From the NCBI GenBank assembly GCA_903907925.1, contig CAIVQB010000036.1, forward strand, positions 1 through 41,266: 41,266 nt of DNA, in the 5' to 3' direction. Below the pieces are notes generated by a model. That model was given only the letters and a program-made list of their open reading frames with translations. It searched no databases and was not told the origin of the DNA. The DNA is from an uncultured Verrucomicrobiota bacterium. Its GTDB lineage: Bacteria > Verrucomicrobiota > Verrucomicrobiia > Limisphaerales > UBA9464. The translations under genes and the position numbers were made by a program. Position 1 is the first letter of the stretch, and each line of letters starts with the position of its first letter. Positions 16,518-29,047 of this stretch are shown piece after piece.

Positions 16518-18110
16518 TCAGCGTTGCGCGGCGGTTATGAACCCTGCGTTCGTCCAGTTGGCGAGGTCACCCCAGAAGCCGTCGCCGGCGTCGGTCGAGG
16601 CCAGGGTGATCCGTTTCGACCCGGCGGGGATCGGAACATCGAATCGCCAGGGTTCCAGTCCGATGCGCGAGGTCGGACTTTCCGCCACCAGCTTCCCGTC
16701 GATGAACACCCGGAAAATCACGCTGGGATGCATGGCGATATTGCTGCCGTTGTTCACGTCGAGGATTCGATCATCCATTCCGGCGAGCGCCACGAACCGG
16801 GTCCAGCCCGGTTGAATCTCGTAGATCAAATGGTTCGGCGCATGGACCCCGATGCCTTGTTCGAACGTGTGGCCGGCGATTCGGAGCGGCTTGCCTTCGT
16901 TGGACAGATTGGTCTGCGGCGGATTCACGCCGGGCGAAAGACGGTGATCGTTGAAGGCGGGCGAATGACCCAACCCGACCCAGCGCCAGGGTTTGATGCT
17001 GCCCAACGCCACTTCGGGTGGCGGCGGCATCACGCCCAGACGGGCAGCGTACGATTCGGAAATCCGCGTCACCCGCCGACCCTTCTGAAATGCTGCGGCA
17101 CGGACCGTCGTGGCCCGGTCGAAGTGCAATGGAGTCAGGTACCGCGGGGAGTTCGCGCCCGGTTCCGTTCCATCGAGCGTGTAGTGGATCTCGGCGTCAT
17201 GCGGGCCTGGCTGGGTCAAGGTGACGATCAATTCGTTCTCAAACAAATGCGGTCGTGACCGCGTACCCCAGGGTGCGTGTCGAACCACGTCGACGATCCA
17301 TTCGTCTTTCCACAGGTGATTGCGTCGAAGCGTTTCGGCGAAATCCATAGTCGGCGCGAGATGCTTCTCGAAATGGGCGACGACTTTCGCGGTGAAGTCG
17401 TCGGGCGTCTCGACTCCCGGTTCGTAGCGGCCGTGGGCGTCGGTCAGATCCCGGGACAGGTAGCAATGAAAGCCGGCCTCGGTCATGGCCTTCAATCCGA
17501 TGCTTTTTCCAAGCAGGCAGACTTGGGTGTGGACACCCATGAACACCAGGTGGGTGATGCCGCGCTGCTTGCAAATGGCATACAGCCGGCCGGGATCGTT
17601 CGGCATGAGATCGTCAGTGCCGACGATGAGATCCGGATGCATCCCGTCCCAACCGTAGTTCACGTGACAGCGCTCGGGTCCGCAGGTGCAGCCGCCGCCG
17701 TCGGGGGCGGCGGGACAGACCACATGCGTCACTTGAGGGAGGGGCAGGGGATCGATCGCGATCACTTTTTCGACCATCGGGGTTCCGACGTAGTTGTCGG
17801 CGACATCGGTCGGACAGAGGAAGATCGTCATGCCCTGGGCCCGGGCCACTTCGAGGCAGCGGTTCATCCGTGGCACCAAGGCACCGACCCGCTCGGTCGA
17901 CGTTTTGCACCAGTGATAATTCCACATGTCGACCACGACGATACCGACATGGCGGGGGTCCAGATCCTCCAAAGCCACGGTGGGAACACCGGTCACCGGG
18001 TCCCGTCGTTGCGATTCAATCGTGAGCGCGTTGGCCGCGAGAAGGAGCGCCAGACCCCAGAGCGAAAGGAGCCGGCGAACGAGTTTTTGGAAGGCACCGG
18101 AGGCGTTCAT
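16518..18110 (-). CDS. secreted isochorismatase-like protein with CHB_HEX_C-like and NPCBM modules
   Basis: A 530-residue protein with an N-terminal hydrophobic signal (VRRLLSLWGLALLLAANAL). Residues about 45-255 form an isochorismatase-fold cysteine hydrolase, with Asp61 in VVVDMWN and Cys198 in GVHTQVCLLG, and a Cys-rich insertion at 141-149 (CTCGPERCH). Residues about 290-360 resemble the CHB_HEX_C/Fn3-like module (HYTLDGTEPGANSPRY). Residues about 370-525 are NPCBM-like, with FEQGIGVHAP and a FWGDLANW end, suggesting carbohydrate binding. The hydrolase reaction and substrate are unknown. It is a paralogue, in its first part, of the giant fusion protein's front end (shared TERVG.LVPRMN). 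Its start lies just after the gyrA terminator, so it probably has its own promoter. Confidence 0.85.
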   Translation of the reverse strand: MNASGAFQKLVRRLLSLWGLALLLAANALTIESQRRDPVTGVPTVALEDLDPRHVGIVVVDMWNYHWCKTSTERVGALVPRMNRCLEVARAQGMTIFLCPTDVADNYVGTPMVEKVIAIDPLPLPQVTHVVCPAAPDGGGCTCGPERCHVNYGWDGMHPDLIVGTDDLMPNDPGRLYAICKQRGITHLVFMGVHTQVCLLGKSIGLKAMTEAGFHCYLSRDLTDAHGRYEPGVETPDDFTAKVVAHFEKHLAPTMDFAETLRRNHLWKDEWIVDVVRHAPWGTRSRPHLFENELIVTLTQPGPHDAEIHYTLDGTEPGANSPRYLTPLHFDRATTVRAAAFQKGRRVTRISESYAARLGVMPPPPEVALGSIKPWRWVGLGHSPAFNDHRLSPGVNPPQTNLSNEGKPLRIAGHTFEQGIGVHAPNHLIYEIQPGWTRFVALAGMDDRILDVNNGSNIAMHPSVIFRVFIDGKLVAESPTSRIGLEPWRFDVPIPAGSKRITLASTDAGDGFWGDLANWTNAGFITAAQR

Positions 18111-18128
18111 GGAAGGACGACATCAAAA

Positions 18129-18157
18129 GGCCGCCTGCCAATTCGAGGCAAGCGGCC
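18129..18157 (-). terminator. rho-independent terminator after gyrA
   Basis: An inverted pair GGCCGCCTGCC (18129-18139) and GGCAAGCGGCC (18147-18157) forms a stem with one mismatch in 11 and a 7-base loop. Read on the minus strand it is followed by TTTT. It lies about 100 bp past the gyrA stop, closing the gyrBA transcription unit, and about 20 bp before the start of the isochorismatase-like gene. Confidence 0.7.
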
Positions 18158-18210
18158 ATTCAACAAAGACAGGATCAACCAAATGAACCGGATCCGATCA
18201 GTTGTTCAAG

Positions 18211-18239
18211 AATCCCTGAAAATCCGTGAAATCCGTGTC
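18211..18239. repeat. tandem AATCC(G/C)TGA repeat
   Basis: Three adjoining near-copies of a 9-10-base unit: AATCCCTGAA, AATCCGTGA and AATCCGTGT, in the short gap after the gyrA stop. Phrases like AATCCGTGAAATCCGTGTC are, as I recall, widely scattered in verrucomicrobial and other genomes. No function is known to me. Confidence 0.55.
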
Positions 18240-18255
18240 GTCCTTCGGCTCCCGA

Positions 18256-20898
<2,643 letters not shown>

Positions 20899-20913
20899 GA
20901 TTAAAGATTCAGT

Positions 20914-21342
20914 TCAATTGGGACGCGTCACGAGGGACAGACCGATGAAGTCCGACGCGTCACACACTCTCTGGTCACTGCTGCATACTTCCTCGCCGCC
21001 ATGTAGTTCCGCCGTCGCGACATGGATCGCATCCAGCGTCCGCAACGGCACGTTCGGGTGGCACTGGTCAATGACCGCGCCCGCCCGCTCGATCACATGA
21101 CGGGTAATCGGCAGCAGTACAAATTCCTGGTCGCGCACCTTGTCCTGAAACAATCGCCAGCCGGTCATCCGCGCCTGGCGGGAGATCCGCCCCGCCCGTT
21201 CTTTGGCGAGCAGGGCGGAACGAACTTCCGCCACGGCCAATTCCGAAGTGACAACGGCGGAGCCCGCCACTAGCCCATGATAGGCGGCGCTATCCGGCTC
21301 GTGGCTGACCAGTTTGACGATGACGCAGGAATCGAGATACAT
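20914..21342 (-). CDS. vapC: VapC-like PIN-domain toxin
   Basis: A 142-residue PIN-domain ribonuclease toxin. The four acidic residues of the active site are visible: Asp4 (MYLDSCVIVKL), Glu39 (SELAVAEVRSA), Asp104 (LRTLDAIHVATA) and Asp123 (SSDQRV), spaced as in VapC toxins that cleave RNA with Mg2+. The ATG at 21342 starts this domain; the longer open frame upstream is not supported. It follows the antitoxin gene by 5 bp and is followed by gyrA after 15 bp. The likely cognate antitoxin is the Phd-type protein directly upstream; toxicity itself is inferred. Confidence 0.9.
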   Translation of the reverse strand: MYLDSCVIVKLVSHEPDSAAYHGLVAGSAVVTSELAVAEVRSALLAKERAGRISRQARMTGWRLFQDKVRDQEFVLLPITRHVIERAGAVIDQCHPNVPLRTLDAIHVATAELHGGEEVCSSDQRVCDASDFIGLSLVTRPN

Positions 21343-21347
21343 CGTCG

Positions 21348-21683
21348 TTACCAGCCTCGTCCGTCGCGGTCGGCGCGGATGATTTCCTCGGCGAACGGTC
21401 CCTCGGTTTGCACCGGCAGCTTTTTGAGCTGATCCCAGGTGCCGGTGAACACTTTGCGGGCTTTGCCTTCGTTCACCGGCGACAAGACGGCCTTCGGTTT
21501 GCCGTCGCTGGTGATGGTGATTTCCCGCCCGCCCGCCACCAGATCCAGCAACGCCGAAAGGTGCGCCTTGGCCGACCGAACGCTGATACTCGAACCCATG
21601 CCGGGTGCCGTGGCAATTTCGCGCAACACCGCCGGCTCCGCCTCTGGGGAAGCGGTGTATTTGAACGGCGTAATCGGTTTCAT
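21348..21683 (-). CDS. Phd/YefM-type antitoxin
   Basis: A 111-residue protein; the core SISVRSAKAHLSALLDLVAGGREITITSDGKPKAVLSPV at about 32-70 is the DNA-binding domain of Phd/YefM antitoxins. The C-terminal tail (KVFTGTWDQLKKLPVQTEGP...) would bind and neutralise the PIN toxin. The ATG at 21683 adds 28 residues before the core and lies 5 bases from the predicted -10 box, implying a leaderless transcript. The internal ATG at 21599 would give a more typical Phd length, so the start is not settled. It lies 45 bp after the gyrB stop and overlaps no gene. Repression of its own promoter through the palindrome at 21691-21710 is probable from the family's known behaviour. Confidence 0.85.
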   Translation of the reverse strand: MKPITPFKYTASPEAEPAVLREIATAPGMGSSISVRSAKAHLSALLDLVAGGREITITSDGKPKAVLSPVNEGKARKVFTGTWDQLKKLPVQTEGPFAEEIIRADRDGRGW

Positions 21684-21688
21684 GCGAG

Positions 21689-21718
21689 AATGTAGTCACG
21701 CGTGACTACATAAGTCAA
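21689..21718 (-). promoter_or_regulatory. toxin-antitoxin promoter with 20-bp operator palindrome
   Basis: The perfect palindrome TGTAGTCACGCGTGACTACA spans 21691-21710. On the minus strand it lies between a -35-like TTGACT (21718-21713) and a -10-like TACATT (21694-21689), with an 18-base spacer, so it overlaps the spacer and -10. Phd-type antitoxins usually bind such palindromes. The predicted start of transcription falls at the antitoxin ATG. The boxes are read by eye and unproven. Confidence 0.6.
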
Positions 21719-21728
21719 GCCGCTTTCT

Positions 21729-24266
<2,538 letters not shown>

Positions 24267-24421
24267 TTAAGCGGGTGTAACGTACCAGCGGTGGAGGGAG
24301 GAACAACAGGATTCTGGGCCAAGGAAGCCCTACCGATGGTGGACCTCACGATCCTGCCAACCAACCCATTGTGGTTTTTCGCCCACGCTAGGCACAGGGC
24401 GTTGCCCGCTCCGAAGCGACT

Positions 24422-24901
24422 CTACTCGGCTGAGGTCACAATGACCAGCCAGGCGTCGTCCCATTTTTCCTTGGTATCACCGGCGAAGGCGAAAATGTGG
24501 CCCGCCTTGAGCTTTTCGATCGGACAAGACTCGGTCTTGAGCAAGGCGGGTTGGCCGCCGGGGTTGACCCCAAAAATCCGGATTTCCAAGTTGCCATCGC
24601 CGACATCGCGCAAGGCGAGGGAGCATTTGTCGCTGAGGACAACCTTTTGAACGGCCTTGGGGGCGATCGCGGTGGTCTGCGCTTTGACGACGAAATAGTT
24701 CTTCCAGCGCAAGTGCCGGAATTTCTCGCGAAGCTTGGGATCCAGTTCGTGCAACTCTTTTCCGGGAGGCTTGGAATCGTCGGTGCCCCAGGCGAGTTGA
24801 GCCTTGATCCGGAGGTCAGTGGCCGTCGCGGCGAGCGGGAGCGCGATGACCGCGGCCCAGAGCACCGGCAGTGCAGCAAACCGCCGCAAATTCATTTTCA
24901 T
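24422..24901 (-). CDS. secreted hypothetical protein of ECF sigma cluster
   Basis: A 159-residue protein I do not recognise. It has a signal peptide (MKMNLRRFAALPVLWAAVIAL ... ATA, about residues 1-27). The mature part is small and beta-rich, with two cysteines (DKCSLAL and KTESCPIEK) that might form a disulfide. It follows the anti-sigma gene by 36 bp on the same strand, so sigma, anti-sigma and this protein probably form one unit; it may be a target or an envelope sensor. That link is inference from order only. Confidence 0.6.
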   Translation of the reverse strand: MKMNLRRFAALPVLWAAVIALPLAATATDLRIKAQLAWGTDDSKPPGKELHELDPKLREKFRHLRWKNYFVVKAQTTAIAPKAVQKVVLSDKCSLALRDVGDGNLEIRIFGVNPGGQPALLKTESCPIEKLKAGHIFAFAGDTKEKWDDAWLVIVTSAE

Positions 24902-24937
24902 CAGATGGGTTGGAAAACCAGGGAGGCGGACGGCAAA

Positions 24938-25390
24938 TCAGTCGATCCAGTGAATGGTCACCCCGTCGGTTTCACTGGTGTAGGTCATGGCGCTGGCTTC
25001 GGTCACGCCAGAAGTGGCAGATCCCGACTGCCAGGGATGGAGCGTTGCCAGCAACGTCACGGCGGCCACCCCGGTCACCGGCACCAGCCATGCCATCCAG
25101 TCGGCGAAGCGGCTGCGTGACGGCCGCGCGGCCGCTGCGGTGACGGCATCGGCCTGCTCGATCCGACGGCGGATCTGCGACCAGTAAAATTCGCGGCTGT
25201 CAGGGACCTGGCCCAGTGGCTCGTGCGAACGGACCGCCTGCCGCACCCAGGACAATTCGTCCCGCAATGCGACGGCGGCGGGATCGGCGGCCAGCCAAGC
25301 TTCGACGGCTTTTCGACGGCCGGCCGATTCGACCCCGTCCAAATGGGCCATCAGTTCCAATGATTGTTCCAACGACTTCTTCTCGTCCAT
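24938..25390 (-). CDS. membrane-anchored putative anti-sigma factor
   Basis: A 150-residue protein. The cytoplasmic N-terminal helical part of about 95 residues (ELMAHLDGVESAGRRKAVEAW ... VRQAVRSHEPLGQ) resembles the sigma-binding part of RseA-like anti-sigma proteins. One transmembrane segment lies about 97-120 (WMAWLVPVTGVAAVTLLATL), and a short periplasmic tail ends VTIHWID. No Zn-binding cysteines are present. It sits 11 bp after the ECF sigma gene. The pairing is inferred from order and architecture. Confidence 0.75.
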   Translation of the reverse strand: MDEKKSLEQSLELMAHLDGVESAGRRKAVEAWLAADPAAVALRDELSWVRQAVRSHEPLGQVPDSREFYWSQIRRRIEQADAVTAAAARPSRSRFADWMAWLVPVTGVAAVTLLATLHPWQSGSATSGVTEASAMTYTSETDGVTIHWID

Positions 25391-25401
25391 AAACTGGTTT
25401 C

Positions 25402-26019
25402 CTAAGCTTTCCGCTCGCGTTTCAAACCCTGAAGGAGCGACGCCATGCGGCGCCGCGCATAAAACAGCCGGGACATCACCGTCCCGATGGAAATCCCCAC
25501 CTTTTTGGCGATTTCCTTGTATTCGAGCCCCTGAAACTCATGGAGCACGAGCACCGTTCGGTGCGCTTCGGTCAATTTCGCCATGGCTTCATCGATCCGG
25601 ATCCGGAGTTCCTCTTTTTCGAGACCCTCGGTTGGGTTGACATGCTCCACCGGCATTTGCCGCTCGACGCCGCCCGCTTCCTCCTCGATTTGCTCGATGG
25701 ATTCCGCCCGCATTTTCTTCTGCCGACGAATCTGATCCAGACACAGATTGATGACGATCCGGGTCATCCACGTGGCGAAGGAGGAATCGCCCTGAAATTG
25801 ATGCAGACGCTGCCATGCTTTTACCCATGCTTCCTGGGACAAATCGAGGGCTTCATCCTCGTTCCGCATCATCATCATCGCCCGTGCGTAAATCTTATCG
25901 CGATGCCGAAAAATGAGCTCTTCGAAGGCTTCCGTATCGCCTTTCTGAGCCCAACCGACCAGAGCCTCGTCCGGTGATGACGGATAGTCATTGTTCAACG
26001 ACGGGGGCATGGACGGCAT
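25402..26019 (-). CDS. RpoE-like ECF sigma factor
   Basis: A 205-residue sigma-70 factor. Region 2 is about residues 27-100 (AFEELIFRHRDKIYARAMMM, EDEALDLSQEAWVKAWQRLH, SSFATWMTRIVINLCLDQIRR). Region 4 is about 142-200 (LTEAHRTVLVLHEFQGLEYKEIA with helix-turn-helix GISIGTVMSRLFYARRRM). The acidic linker is Glu-rich. The first two Met codons at 26019 and 26010 are both possible starts. It is followed by a membrane anti-sigma gene, the usual ECF layout, suggesting release by an envelope signal. A weak ECF-type promoter candidate lies upstream. Confidence 0.92.
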   Translation of the reverse strand: MPSMPPSLNNDYPSSPDEALVGWAQKGDTEAFEELIFRHRDKIYARAMMMMRNEDEALDLSQEAWVKAWQRLHQFQGDSSFATWMTRIVINLCLDQIRRQKKMRAESIEQIEEEAGGVERQMPVEHVNPTEGLEKEELRIRIDEAMAKLTEAHRTVLVLHEFQGLEYKEIAKKVGISIGTVMSRLFYARRRMASLLQGLKRERKA

Positions 26020-26064
26020 CCGGAGCAGGGGAATTCAGTGAAGTTGAAGGCGATATCCGAAATA

Positions 26065-26092
26065 CAGAACCATCACATCATCAAAGAGTTCC
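26065..26092 (-). promoter_or_regulatory. possible ECF-type promoter before sigma gene
   Basis: On the minus strand GGAACT (26092-26087) resembles the ECF -35 consensus GGAACTT, and GTTCTG (26070-26065) is a poor -10, with a 16-base spacer. The -35 also sits in a small inverted repeat (GAGTTC/GAACTC) inside the last codons of hisB. Autoregulation of the sigma gene would fit, but the match is weak. Confidence 0.25.
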
Positions 26093-26743
26093 CTTTGAAC
26101 TCGGAATTTGATCCGAAATTCGGGGATCCCGTTGGCAGGCAAAATCGACTGCGCGGGCAAACGCCTTAAATAACGCCTCCACAACATGATGCGGTTCCCC
26201 GGGGGTCAGTAGTTCCAGGTGCAGGTTGCATTTCGCCTCATTGGTGAACGCCTGAAAGAATTCGCGGGCCAATCCAAAACGGAAGGCTGACGACATGTCC
26301 TGTGTCTTATCCTCCAATGAGATGCGTCGCTGTGCCAGATCGTCCATCCGGCGCCAGACCAGGTGCGGGCGGCCGGAAAAATCGATGACGCACCGGGCCA
26401 GGCATTCGTCCATGGGTACGAACGCCTCGCCCGTAAATGGGTTTCGCGGGTCGAATCCGGCTCCGTAACGGCGGAGGCCCCGCTTGTCGCCCAACGCCTG
26501 CAGGAAGGCTTGTCCGAGGGCCAGACCACAATCCTCGACGGTGTGATGCGCATCGATGTGGAGATCACCGCGGCAGCGCAGGGTGAGGTCGCAGAGGGAA
26601 TGCCGCGCGAACGCGGTGAGCATGTGGTCGAAGAATCCGACGCCCGTTCGGATCTTCGAACGGCCTTTTCCATCGATCTCCAGCTTCAACTCGATGTTCG
26701 TCTCGGAGGTCGCCCTGCGGACGGTTGCAATGCGCGGCGGCAT
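26081..26743 (-). CDS. hisB: imidazoleglycerol-phosphate dehydratase HisB
   Basis: A 220-residue, single-domain dehydratase for the sixth step of histidine synthesis. Metal-binding motifs are visible: GVGFFDHMLTAFARH, DAHHTVEDCGLALGQAF (His66, His67, Glu70, Asp71) and the C-terminal EPHHVVEALFKAFARA. These bind two Mn ions that remove water from imidazoleglycerol phosphate. It lacks the histidinol-phosphatase half found in E. coli HisB. No other his genes are in the window. The ECF sigma gene starts 61 bp downstream. The start ATG at 26743 gives the family's usual N-terminus. Confidence 0.96.
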   Translation of the reverse strand: MPPRIATVRRATSETNIELKLEIDGKGRSKIRTGVGFFDHMLTAFARHSLCDLTLRCRGDLHIDAHHTVEDCGLALGQAFLQALGDKRGLRRYGAGFDPRNPFTGEAFVPMDECLARCVIDFSGRPHLVWRRMDDLAQRRISLEDKTQDMSSAFRFGLAREFFQAFTNEAKCNLHLELLTPGEPHHVVEALFKAFARAVDFACQRDPRISDQIPSSKGTL

Positions 26744-26898
26744 ATCCGGAACCTAGGGTCTTTCCCACCGGGTCCCAAAAGGTTTTTCTTGGAGAAGGGT
26801 TAGAAAACGGCGCAGGGCGGTCCGACGGACGACGCATTCCTTTGAGCCAGATGACGCTTGTTTCGAACCCGGGTGGGACTCACGCTTTCCGGGTAAAC

Positions 26899-27741
26899 AT
26901 GGCCGCCGAGGCGCTCATCATTGTTCCCACCTACAACGAGCGGGACAACCTGCCGCAACTGGTCAAGCGGTTGATGGCCCAGCCGGTCGTGCTCGACGTG
27001 GTCGTGGTGGACGACAATTCACCCGATGGTACCGGACAGATCGCCGACGCGATTGCCGCGACGAATCCCAACGTCCACGTCATTCACCGAAGCGAAAAAG
27101 CGGGGCTCGGCCGCGCCTACATCGCGGGATTCCAGTGGGCCCTCGCCAGGGACTACACCTTCATCTTCGAGATGGACGCGGATTTTTCCCATAACCCGGC
27201 GGATATTCCGCGCTTCCTCGACGCCGCGCGTTCCGGGGATTGCGATCTGGTTCTGGGTTCGCGCTATAGAGACGGCATACGGGTGATCAATTGGCCGCTC
27301 AAACGTCTTTTGCTCAGCATCGCGGCGGCGCGCTACGTGCAAATCATCACCGGCATGACGATTTCCGATCCGACTGGAGGCTACAAATGCTTTCACCGTC
27401 GCGCGCTGGTGGCGCTGGACCTTGAGACCGTCAGCAGCAACGGCTATAGCTTTCAGATTGAGCTGACCCACCGGATTTGGCGGCGGGGCGGGCGGATTGC
27501 CGAGGTTCCGATCGTGTTCACCGATCGTTTTCTGGGGACTTCAAAAATGTCCCGCGGCATTGTCCGTGAAGCCCTGTGGATGGTGTGGAAGCTGTGGTGG
27601 CAAAACGGATTTCGCCGCGGTCCCACCCAGGTCACCATACCCGATTCCGTTTCACCCACGCCGGTTGCCCGGCCTAGTTCTTCCGCCTTAACGGCGACTT
27701 CTCCTCTGGCGGAGTCCAAGGAAGCGCCGCGTCGTTCATGA
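26899..27741 (+). CDS. polyprenol monophosphomannose synthase (Dpm1-like GT2)
   Basis: A 280-residue family 2 glycosyltransferase of the Dpm1 type. ALIIVPTYNERDNLPQLV, VVVVDDNSPDGT (Asp38, Asp39) and EMDADFSHNP (metal-binding Asp93/Asp95) are standard, followed by LGSRYRDG and DPTGGYKCF. It probably transfers mannose (or another sugar) from GDP-sugar to polyprenyl phosphate for cell-envelope glycan synthesis. No C-terminal membrane helices are present, as in the soluble Dpm1 subclass. The ATG at 26899 is preferred over one at 26851. Its last 68 bases overlap the convergent sulfatase gene. Confidence 0.9.
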   Translation: MAAEALIIVPTYNERDNLPQLVKRLMAQPVVLDVVVVDDNSPDGTGQIADAIAATNPNVHVIHRSEKAGLGRAYIAGFQWALARDYTFIFEMDADFSHNPADIPRFLDAARSGDCDLVLGSRYRDGIRVINWPLKRLLLSIAAARYVQIITGMTISDPTGGYKCFHRRALVALDLETVSSNGYSFQIELTHRIWRRGGRIAEVPIVFTDRFLGTSKMSRGIVREALWMVWKLWWQNGFRRGPTQVTIPDSVSPTPVARPSSSALTATSPLAESKEAPRRS

Positions 27742-29047
27742 GCTTCTCCAATCGGGCCACCACCTCCGGGTGACCGGCGGCGAGGTCGTTCTTTTCGGCC
27801 GGGTCGTTCACCAAGTTGTAGAGTTCGATGGAAGCTCCCTCCGCCAGTCGAACCGCTTTCCATTCGCCGGATCGAATGGCGCGTTGATAGCCCTTCTCAT
27901 GGAATTCCCAGTAGAAGTATTCGTGAGCCGCGGTCGGCGGCTTTCCGCGCAGGGTGGTGGCGAATGAAATGCCGTCGGTCTTGACCGGCAGGTTGGTCTG
28001 AAGCACCTCCGCCAGGGTCGGGAGAATATCCCAGAAGGCGACGGGCAGATCGGAGGTGGTCCCCGGCCGGATCTTCCCCGGCCAGCGTGCAATCAGCGGC
28101 ACCCGGATTCCGCCTTCATACAGATCCCGTTTGATCCCGCGCAACCCTCCCGAGCTTTGGAAAAAAGCCGGATCAACGCCGCCTTCCTGGTGCGGACCGT
28201 TGTCGCTGGTAAAGAGGATGAGGGTGTCCTCGTCGATCTTTCGCGCCTTCAACTGTTCCATCAACCGCCCCACCGTCGCGTCCAACCGCGAGATCATCGC
28301 CGCCTTCGCTTTTTCCGGTCCCGGCCACGGACGGTCGCGGTAGATTCCCAAAGTAGGTACCTCCATGCCGTTGGTTCCCATTTCGTTGTTCGCGTGGGGA
28401 ATGATCGTCGGAAAATAGAGCAGGAACGGTCGATCCTCATTGATCCGGATGAAATTGGTCGCCGCCCGCTCAAACCAGTCGGGTGCGTAGTCACGACGCT
28501 GCCCACCCTGATTTCCCGGCAACAACCAAGTCTGACCGTTCCGCCAGAGAAACGATGGGTAGTAGTCGTGCGCGTGGTTCTGGTCCAGGTACCCGAACCA
28601 TTCGCCAAACCCACGGCGGTTGGGCTCACCGGTGCTCCCTTCCCATCCCATGGCCCATTTCCCGAACACTGCCGTTTGATACCCGGAACGTTTCGCGAGA
28701 TCGCCCAGGGTGAAATCCTCCGGAGTCAACGGCACTTGAACATTGCTTCGAATCCGTCCGTGGCCGGAATGAAGACCGGTCATCAACGAGCAGCGGCTCG
28801 GGGCGCAGACCGTGTTGCCGGCGTAGGCCTGGGTGAACCGGATGCCTTCGGCGGCCAATCGGTCCAGATTGGGCGTGAGGATCTGCTTCTGGCCGTAGCA
28901 TCCGAGCTCGCCATACCCCAGGTCGTCCGCAACGATCAAAATGACGTTCGGTGTGGTTGCGGTTCGACGAGGATTGGTTTCGCCTGTCACGACATCCAGC
29001 CCCGCCCAAACGACCAGCCAGAGAATAACGAGTCGGTACAGCCTCAT
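27674..29047 (-). CDS. Cys-type arylsulfatase
   Basis: A 457-residue secreted sulfatase. A signal peptide (MRLYRLVILWLVVWAGL) is followed by NVILIVADDLGYGELGCYGQ with metal-binding Asp41 and Asp42, and the FGly site Cys81 in CAPSRCSLMTG. The C-x-P-S-R form means Cys-type maturation by formylglycine-generating enzyme or an anaerobic sulfatase-maturing enzyme; neither is in the window. The C-terminal half carries the usual WDILPTLAEV block. The ATG at 29047 overlaps the LarA-like stop by 4 bases (ATGA), so the two are translationally coupled. The likely role is desulfation of sulfated polysaccharides. Confidence 0.93.
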   Translation of the reverse strand: MRLYRLVILWLVVWAGLDVVTGETNPRRTATTPNVILIVADDLGYGELGCYGQKQILTPNLDRLAAEGIRFTQAYAGNTVCAPSRCSLMTGLHSGHGRIRSNVQVPLTPEDFTLGDLAKRSGYQTAVFGKWAMGWEGSTGEPNRRGFGEWFGYLDQNHAHDYYPSFLWRNGQTWLLPGNQGGQRRDYAPDWFERAATNFIRINEDRPFLLYFPTIIPHANNEMGTNGMEVPTLGIYRDRPWPGPEKAKAAMISRLDATVGRLMEQLKARKIDEDTLILFTSDNGPHQEGGVDPAFFQSSGGLRGIKRDLYEGGIRVPLIARWPGKIRPGTTSDLPVAFWDILPTLAEVLQTNLPVKTDGISFATTLRGKPPTAAHEYFYWEFHEKGYQRAIRSGEWKAVRLAEGASIELYNLVNDPAEKNDLAAGHPEVVARLEKLMNDAALPWTPPEEKSPLRRKN

